Assembly (NCBI RefSeq): GCF_018406645.1
Contig: NZ_AP024546.1
Coordinates: forward strand, 1,054,001-1,118,000
Direction of reading: 5' to 3'
DNA: 64,000 nt
Origin: Lysobacter helvus
GTDB lineage: Bacteria > Pseudomonadota > Gammaproteobacteria > Xanthomonadales > Xanthomonadaceae
The notes beneath the pieces were generated by a model, which was not told the origin of the DNA, made no database searches, and worked only from the letters and a program-made list of their open reading frames with translations. The translations under genes and the position numbers were made by a program. Within the stretch, counting starts at the first letter, position 1, and every line of letters starts with the position of its first letter. Below are positions 58,409 through 64,000 of the stretch, piece after piece.

Positions 58409-59425
58409 GTGATCCAGACCGACCGCGTCAAGCTGGTGCTGCGGAATGAACTGCTGCGCCTGTCAGAACCCTTCCGCATCTCCGGCCATGTGTTCGAAGC
58501 CTCGCCCGTCACGCTCGTCAGCCTGCAACAGGGCCACGCGATCGGCCGCGGCGAAGCGTCCGGCGTGTACTACACGCGCGACGAACCCAGCGACATGCTC
58601 CGCACGCTCGAATCGATGCGCGATCGCATCGAGGACGGCCTCACGCGCGAAGACCTCCTCGAACTCCTCCCACCCGGCGGCGCGCGCAATGCGCTCGACT
58701 GCGCCTTGTGGGAACTCGAAGCACGCGTGGCCGGCATGCCCGCGTGGCAACTCGCCGGCATGGGCAAGCCGAAGCCGCTGACCACCACTTTCACCGTCGG
58801 CGCCGATGCGCCCGAGGTGATGGCGCAGAAGTCGCTCGGCTACACGCACGCACGCGCCATCAAGCTGAAACTCACCGGCGACGTCGACCTCGACATCGCG
58901 CGCCTGCAGGCCGTGCGCGCCGTGCGTCCCGACACCTGGATCGGCGTCGACGCCAACCAGGGCTACGTGCCCGACACGCTGCAACGCCTGTTGCCCGCGC
59001 TGGTCGAGGCGAAGGTGTCACTGCTCGAACAACCCTGCCGCCGCGGCCGCGAACGCGAGCTCGACGGCATCGATCGCGTCGTGCCCATCGCCGCGGACGA
59101 AAGCATCCTGTCGCTCGCCGAGCTGGAAGAACGCGCGCAGTGGTTCGATGTCGTCAACATCAAGCTCGACAAGTGCGGCGGCCTAACCGAAGGCCTGTTG
59201 ATGGCGCAGCGCGCACGGGAGATGGGCCTGAAGGTGATGGTCGGCAACATGGTGGGCACGAGCCTGGCGATGGCGCCGGCGTTCCTGCTCGGCCAGTTCT
59301 GCGACATCGTCGACCTGGACGGCCCGTTGTTCCTGCAACGCGACCGTTCGCCGGGCGTGGTGTATTTCGACGGCTACGTCGATTGCCCCGCGTCGGTGTG
59401 GGGTTCGCCGGACGTGCTGCTGTGA
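58409..59425 (+). CDS. dgcA: N-acetyl-D-glutamate racemase DgcA-type enolase-superfamily enzyme
   Basis: A 338-residue enzyme of the enolase superfamily, muconate-lactonising/dipeptide-epimerase branch. The catalytic KxK is AIKLKLTG. The metal ligands are D in GVDANQG, E in LLEQPC and D in AADES. The second base is K in VNIKLDKCGG. It would otherwise be called L-Ala-D/L-Glu epimerase. The presence of a dgcN-type gene in the same cluster makes the D-glutamate pathway role (N-acetyl-D-Glu to N-acetyl-L-Glu) more likely. The GTG start was chosen by length; its own Shine-Dalgarno is weak. It overlaps the transporter gene by four bases (GTGA). Confidence 0.82.
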   Translation: MIQTDRVKLVLRNELLRLSEPFRISGHVFEASPVTLVSLQQGHAIGRGEASGVYYTRDEPSDMLRTLESMRDRIEDGLTREDLLELLPPGGARNALDCALWELEARVAGMPAWQLAGMGKPKPLTTTFTVGADAPEVMAQKSLGYTHARAIKLKLTGDVDLDIARLQAVRAVRPDTWIGVDANQGYVPDTLQRLLPALVEAKVSLLEQPCRRGRERELDGIDRVVPIAADESILSLAELEERAQWFDVVNIKLDKCGGLTEGLLMAQRAREMGLKVMVGNMVGTSLAMAPAFLLGQFCDIVDLDGPLFLQRDRSPGVVYFDGYVDCPASVWGSPDVLL

Positions 59426-60729
59426 ATGCAACGACGCAGCGGGTCGCCGGGGCCAGCTGGCTGAAACAGCCGCCGGGCCTGGCGATCCTGTTCCTCACGC
59501 AGATGTGGGAGATCTTCTCCTACTACGGCATGCGGACGCTGCTGGTGTACTACATGACGAAGCAGCTGCTGTTCTCGCAGCAGCATGCTTCGATGGTGTA
59601 CGGCGCGTACATCGCGACGTTCTACTTCACGCCGATCCTCGGCGGCCTGGTGTCCGACCGCTGGCTGGGGCGCAAGCGGTCGGTGATCATCGGCGCGGCG
59701 ATCATGTCGCTCGGCCATTTCCTGATGGCGTCCGAATCGCTGCTGTATTTCGCGCTCGCGGCGATCGCGTTGGGCAACGGCCTGTTCCTGCCGAGCCTGC
59801 CGAGCCAGATCGACGATTTGTATGCGAAGGACGATCCGCGCCGCGGTTCGGCCTACAACTTCTACTACGTCGGCATCAATGTCGGCGGACTGCTCGCGCC
59901 GCTGGTGTGCGGCACGCTGGGCGAACTGTACGGATGGCATTACGGCTTCGGCGCGGCGGGCGTCGGCATGCTGGCGGGCCTGGCGATCTACACGCTCGGC
60001 GGCAAGTGGTTGCCGCCGGAACGCCCGAAGGCGCAGGACCTTGCGCCCGCCGAACGCATGCCCTTCGCCGCGATGAAGCAACGCATCCTCACGCTGTCGG
60101 CCGTGGCGATCTGCGTGATGGTCTTCCGCGGCGCCTACGAACAATCGGGCAACACGATCGCGTTGTGGGCGGACGTGGGGCTGGATCGCCACGCCGGGAA
60201 TTTCCTCATCCCGATGACGTGGTTCCAGTCGCTCAATCCGCTGCTCGTCATTTTCCTCACGCCGTTGCTCGTTGCGTTGTGGACGAAGCAGGCGCGCGCC
60301 GGCCACGAACCCGCGCCCGCGAAGAAGATGGCGATGGGCGCGTTCGGCGTATCGATCGCGTTCCTGCTGCTCGCGCTCGTCGATGCGAGCGCGCAAGGCC
60401 ACGCGCACTGGGTGTGGCTGGCCGCGTTCTTCGTCCTGTTCACCGCGGGCGAGCTCTTCATCCTGCCGATCGGGCTGAGCCTGTTCGCGCGCCTCGCACC
60501 CGCGGGTTATGCCGCGACGTCGATCGCCGCCTGGTACTTCGCGTCCTTCGGCGGAAACCTGCTGGCCGGCGGCCTGGGCACGTTGTGGAGCGCGATGACG
60601 CACAGCGCGTTCTTCGGCGTCATGGCCGGCGTCGCCGCACTCGCGGGCGTCCTGTTGCGCCTGCTCCATCCCGCCGTCGTGCGTGCCGAAGTGATGAATG
60701 GCCGCAGCCCCGACGAGCGGTCGCAATAA
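59422..60729 (+). CDS. POT/PTR2-like peptide MFS transporter with degenerate ExxER motif
   Basis: A 435-residue inner-membrane transporter, about twelve helices. The family features FSYYGMRTLLVYYMTKQLLF, GGLVSDRWLGRKRSVIIGA and YNFYYVGINVGGLLAPLVCG are clear. The helix-1 ExxER proton-coupling motif, normally EMWERFSYYGMR, reads QMWEIFSYYGMR, so the first Glu and the Arg are replaced. It starts at a GTG inside the dgcA stop (GTGA), so expression is coupled. It is likely to import peptides or D-amino-acid compounds for the same pathway; the coupling ion is uncertain. Confidence 0.88.
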   Translation: MNATTQRVAGASWLKQPPGLAILFLTQMWEIFSYYGMRTLLVYYMTKQLLFSQQHASMVYGAYIATFYFTPILGGLVSDRWLGRKRSVIIGAAIMSLGHFLMASESLLYFALAAIALGNGLFLPSLPSQIDDLYAKDDPRRGSAYNFYYVGINVGGLLAPLVCGTLGELYGWHYGFGAAGVGMLAGLAIYTLGGKWLPPERPKAQDLAPAERMPFAAMKQRILTLSAVAICVMVFRGAYEQSGNTIALWADVGLDRHAGNFLIPMTWFQSLNPLLVIFLTPLLVALWTKQARAGHEPAPAKKMAMGAFGVSIAFLLLALVDASAQGHAHWVWLAAFFVLFTAGELFILPIGLSLFARLAPAGYAATSIAAWYFASFGGNLLAGGLGTLWSAMTHSAFFGVMAGVAALAGVLLRLLHPAVVRAEVMNGRSPDERSQ

Positions 60730-60743
60730 CGATCCTTGATGGA

Positions 60744-60778
60744 TTGACAATTTTCCGATCAGGATGCTTACATCCTGA
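60744..60778 (+). promoter_or_regulatory. Promoter with palindromic operator, copy 2
   Basis: TTGACA at 60744-60749 with 18 bp to TTACAT. The perfect palindrome TCAGGATG-CTTA-CATCCTGA (60759-60778) covers the -10. It matches the block at 56218-56253. It sits 35 bp before the TonB receptor ATG and would give co-regulation with the first transcript of the cluster. Confidence 0.75.
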
Positions 60779-60812
60779 AAAGGTCACAGCACACCTTCTG
60801 GGGAGATAGGGA

Positions 60813-63143
60813 ATGCACATGCACCACCACCGCGCGCCGATGCGCCGCCACACGCTCACGTCCGCGATCGCACTCACGCTGGCCTTCGGCATCGCCGGGC
60901 CGGCCCTGGCGCAGCAGGCCGCGCCCGCCACCGCGCAGCAGCCGACGGCCACGCCGCAGGAACTGGACGTCGTCACCGTCACCGCGAACAAGCGCGAGGA
61001 AAACATCCGCGAAGTCGCCGTCGCCGTGACCAAGCTGACCGACCAGCAGCTGGAAAACATCAACGCCACGCAGATGTCGGACTACGCCAACTACGTGCCG
61101 GGCCTGCAGGTCCAGGATTCGGGTTCGCCGGGCCAGACGCAGGTGTCGATGCGCGGCATCGCGCCGCTGTCGTCGGGGTCCACCGTCGGCACCTACGTCG
61201 ACGAAACGCCGATCGGTTCCAACAACCTCTACCAGCAGGCCACGCTGTTCGCGCTCGACCTGCTGCCCTACGACGTGGACAGCATCGAAGTGCTGCGCGG
61301 TCCGCAGGGCACGCTGTACGGCGCCGGCGCGATGGGCGGCCTGATCAAGTACGTGATGAAGAAGCCCGACACCACGCAGAACGAATTCCGCGTCGGCATG
61401 GGCATCGCCGACACGCAGGGCGCGGACGGCGCGTCGATCAACTGGCGCATCGGCGGCAACCTGGTGCTCGCGCAGGACAGCGTCGCGCTGCGCGCCAGCT
61501 TCGCCAGCAACGAGCCCAACGGCTACGTCGACAACTTCGTCGACGGCCGCAAGGACATCAACGATTCCTCGCAGGGCAGCGGCCGCGCCTCGTTCCTCTG
61601 GAAGAACGACAAGGCCAGCGTGCAGTTCAGCGTGATGAAGCAGCAGATCGACAGCCCGAACAACGCGATCATCGCGCTGGATCCGGTGTCGCACGAGCCG
61701 ATCTCGGGCCTTTCCAACTTCGTGTTCGTCGATGAAAAGTTCAAGAAGAACATCGAGAACTACGCGCTCACCGTCGACTACGACGCCGGCTTCGCGGACT
61801 TCCTGTCGGCCACCAGCTACTCCGACGTCAAGACCTCGATCACCACCGACCAGACGCTGACCTACGGCGACTTCACCACGCTGTTCGGCCTGCCGCCCGG
61901 CAGCGCGTACCTCACCAACGACCTGCAGCTGAAGCAGTTCACGCAGGAATTCCGCCTGATGTCGAAGGGCGATGGCGCGTTAGAATGGCTGGTCGGCGGC
62001 TTCTACGACGACGAGCGCGGCGACAACCACCAGTTCGTGCCGCTCAACCAGCGCAACGGCCAGCCGCTGCCGCCGCCGTTCGCCGCGGCCGTGGGTTCGC
62101 TGGGCGACCTGTACCTGCCGAGCACGTACGAAGAGAAGGCGGTGTTCGCCAACGGCGCGTACAAGTTCACCGACCAGTTCAAGCTGGGCGCGGGCGTGCG
62201 CTGGGCGTCGAACGACCAGGAGTTCACGCAGGACGTCGTGGCCGGCCTGCTCGCGCCGATCGGCACCGAGTTCAACACCTCCAGCGAAGACGTGTTCACC
62301 TGGAGCCTCACGCCGCAGTTCCAGGTCAACAAGGACGTGATGGTGTACGGCAAGGTTTCGACGGGCTACCAGCCCGGCGGCCCGAACATCGTCGCCAACG
62401 GCCTGCCGCGCCAGGTCGATTCCTCCACGCTTACCAGCTACGAGCTCGGCATGAAGTCCGCGTTCGACGACAACCGCGTGCTGCTGGATGTCGTGGCCTA
62501 CCAGATCCATTGGCAGGACATCCAGGTCGCCTCGCTCGTCAACGGCGTCAGCGGCCTGGTCAACGGCGGCGAAGCGACGAGCCAGGGCCTGGAAGTGGCG
62601 GCGATGTTCCGCCCGATCGACGGCCTCACGCTCGGCGTCAACGCGGCGTACAACGATTCGAAGATCGACGAAGACTTCCCGCTCATCACCGTGCCCGCCG
62701 GCGGCGGCGCCAACGTGCTGATCAACACGGGCCTGAAGGGCGATCGCATGCCCTACGTGCCGGACCTCACGTGGTCGGCGACGGCGGATTACTACCTTCC
62801 GCTCTCCGGCGACTGGGGCATGAACGTCGGCGGCGGTTTCCGCTACGTCGACGATCGCGTCACGGCCACCACGCAGCGCCAGGTCGTCGCGGTGGGCAGC
62901 ACGGTGCTCGACACCGAAATCACGCCCGGCCTCGACATCGACAGCTACTCGGCGCTGGACCTCTACCTGTCCTTCTCCAACCAGCACTGGTCGATCCGCG
63001 GCTACATGAAGAACGCAACGGACGAACGCGCGTATTCGACGATGAGCGACATCACCAACCAGGTCACCGGCGTCACGCACCACACCGCGGCCACGCCGAT
63101 CATGCCGCGCACCTACGGGCTCGAGGTCGACTACCGCTTCTGA
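60813..63143 (+). CDS. TonB-dependent outer-membrane receptor of the dgc cluster
   Basis: A 776-residue outer-membrane receptor. It has a signal peptide ending in ALAQQ, the TonB-box region LDVVTVTANKREENI, a plug with VSMRGIAPLS and IEVLRGPQGTLYGAGAMGGL, and a barrel that closes with RTYGLEVDYRF. The overall look is that of the broad nutrient-uptake group common in xanthomonads (TVTANKREENIREV). From its promoter and neighbours it probably imports peptides or cell-wall fragments. GGGGAGATAGGGA precedes the ATG. It is followed 20 bases later by dgcN. Confidence 0.9.
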   Translation: MHMHHHRAPMRRHTLTSAIALTLAFGIAGPALAQQAAPATAQQPTATPQELDVVTVTANKREENIREVAVAVTKLTDQQLENINATQMSDYANYVPGLQVQDSGSPGQTQVSMRGIAPLSSGSTVGTYVDETPIGSNNLYQQATLFALDLLPYDVDSIEVLRGPQGTLYGAGAMGGLIKYVMKKPDTTQNEFRVGMGIADTQGADGASINWRIGGNLVLAQDSVALRASFASNEPNGYVDNFVDGRKDINDSSQGSGRASFLWKNDKASVQFSVMKQQIDSPNNAIIALDPVSHEPISGLSNFVFVDEKFKKNIENYALTVDYDAGFADFLSATSYSDVKTSITTDQTLTYGDFTTLFGLPPGSAYLTNDLQLKQFTQEFRLMSKGDGALEWLVGGFYDDERGDNHQFVPLNQRNGQPLPPPFAAAVGSLGDLYLPSTYEEKAVFANGAYKFTDQFKLGAGVRWASNDQEFTQDVVAGLLAPIGTEFNTSSEDVFTWSLTPQFQVNKDVMVYGKVSTGYQPGGPNIVANGLPRQVDSSTLTSYELGMKSAFDDNRVLLDVVAYQIHWQDIQVASLVNGVSGLVNGGEATSQGLEVAAMFRPIDGLTLGVNAAYNDSKIDEDFPLITVPAGGGANVLINTGLKGDRMPYVPDLTWSATADYYLPLSGDWGMNVGGGFRYVDDRVTATTQRQVVAVGSTVLDTEITPGLDIDSYSALDLYLSFSNQHWSIRGYMKNATDERAYSTMSDITNQVTGVTHHTAATPIMPRTYGLEVDYRF

Positions 63144-63163
63144 GCCTCGAAGAAGATCGCCGC

Positions 63164-64000
63164 ATGAACGTCCTGTTGCCCCAGCCTTACCTGTTGTTCC
63201 TCGGCGAAACCACGGAACCCGGCTATGCGAAGACCGCTTTCGGTCTTCGCGACTGGTCCCCGCAACGTTGCCTCGGCGAGTTCTCGCTGCCGGGCGCCAC
63301 GGTCAGCACGGGCCTGCCGTTCCTGACCCCCGTGCAGGCGCGCAACGCCGGCGCACGGGCCATGGTGATCGGCGTGGCGAATGCGGGCGGGTTCATCCCG
63401 CAAACCTGGATCGGCGCCCTGCTCGAAGCGATGCAGGCCGGGCTCGATCTCGTCGGCGGCATGCACGCCCGCCTGCGCGACATCCCGGTGCTGCGCGATG
63501 CCGCGATGCAATACGGGCGGCGCCTGATCGATGTGCGCGAACCACCCGCGAAGATCCCGGTGGCCTCGGGCCGGCGACGCACGGGTCGGCGCTTGCTGAC
63601 GGTCGGCACCGACTGCGCGCTCGGCAAGAAGTACACGGCGCTCGCACTCGCGCGCGCCTTCCAGGCGCATGGCGAAGCCGCGACGTTCCGTGCCACGGGA
63701 CAGACCGGCATCCTCATCGCCGGCGGTGGCATTCCGATGGATGCGGTGGTGGCCGATTTCGCCGCGGGGGCGGCGGAACTGCTGACGCCGGATGCAGACC
63801 CGACGCACTGGGACGTGATCGAAGGCCAGGGCTCGTTGCTGCATCCGGCGTACGCAGGCGTGTCGCTCGCGTTGCTGCATGGCAGCCAGCCCGACGTGTT
63901 CGTCGTGTGCCACGAACCGGGACGCGATCGCGTGCTAGGGCATCCGGACTTCGCGGTGCCCGACGTGCTCGACGTCATCGATCTCACGATCCGCTTGGGA
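63164..64000 (+). CDS. dgcN: D-glutamate N-acetyltransferase DgcN-type (DUF1611), 3' end cut
   Basis: 279 residues are visible and the frame is open at the window end. The DUF1611 layout is clear: an N-terminal Rossmann-like domain (residues 1-130), then a P-loop-like TVGTDCALGKKYTALALARAF, the segment FRATGQTGILIAGGGIPMDAVVADF (in parts), and VIEGQGSLLHPAYAGVSLALLHG. Members of this family acetylate D-glutamate with acetyl-CoA; the product is the substrate of DgcA. The separation of dgcN from dgcA by the transporter and receptor is worth noting. Confident as to family; the reaction is taken from characterised homologues. Confidence 0.85.
   Translation, partial: MNVLLPQPYLLFLGETTEPGYAKTAFGLRDWSPQRCLGEFSLPGATVSTGLPFLTPVQARNAGARAMVIGVANAGGFIPQTWIGALLEAMQAGLDLVGGMHARLRDIPVLRDAAMQYGRRLIDVREPPAKIPVASGRRRTGRRLLTVGTDCALGKKYTALALARAFQAHGEAATFRATGQTGILIAGGGIPMDAVVADFAAGAAELLTPDADPTHWDVIEGQGSLLHPAYAGVSLALLHGSQPDVFVVCHEPGRDRVLGHPDFAVPDVLDVIDLTIRLG

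Overview
The window looks like a chromosomal segment of a Lysobacter-type gammaproteobacterium (Xanthomonadaceae). It is very GC-rich, with long spurious antisense frames over almost every gene. The gene neighbourhoods (rpoH, topA-smg-dprA, a LysM gene divergent from def-fmt-rsmB, rpoD, cydAB) and the protein sequences are xanthomonad-like. This assignment is inferred from content, not from a search.

Layout. 1-9 kb: the edge of an M1 metallopeptidase lipoprotein, rpoH, a type II NADH dehydrogenase, priA with a pair of perfect inverted DnaA boxes upstream, and a sigma-like/DUF3106-like membrane protein. 9-18 kb: DUF3667 protein, MATE exporter, SppA, a small lipoprotein, an SDR, a PQQ-type sugar dehydrogenase lipoprotein, a KGG protein and two DUF4124 proteins. 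18-27 kb: tsaC-topA, smg-dprA, LysM protein, def-fmt-rsmB. 27-34 kb: three envelope glycosyltransferases, then an lpxL-like acyltransferase with ydbS and ydbT. 34-40 kb: a heptamer-built hairpin, dtd, rpoD, the complete cydP-A-B-X-ybgE oxidase operon and a tRNA-Ile (CAU).

40.0-50.9 kb is a defence island directly behind the tRNA. The leftward arm is a type I restriction-modification operon (half-size hsdS, hsdM, hsdS, hsdR, YgjP-type metallopeptidase), tightly coupled by overlaps. The rightward arm is a three-gene CBASS: an HNH-SAVED nuclease (Cap5 type), a CD-NTase, and a stand-alone E2-like protein with a SEC-C-like cysteine cluster. The arms diverge from one compact promoter region in which two sigma70-like promoters overlap on the inverted repeat CTTGACA-N11-TGTCAAG. 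No integrase is present.

50.9-55.5 kb: alpha/beta hydrolase, a TonB-dependent receptor, an RsuA-like pseudouridine synthase and a short LMW-phosphatase-like protein. 55.5-64 kb: a nutrient-scavenging regulon. An XRE-cupin regulator sits divergently from a serine hydrolase with C-terminal membrane helices, dgcA (N-acetyl-D-glutamate racemase type), a POT-like transporter with a degenerate ExxER motif, a TonB receptor, and dgcN (D-glutamate N-acetyltransferase type, cut by the window edge). The two promoters of this cluster share a near-identical TTGACA-plus-palindrome block, which I propose is the regulator's operator. Together the genes suggest capture of peptidoglycan-derived peptides and conversion of D-glutamate to N-acetyl-L-glutamate.
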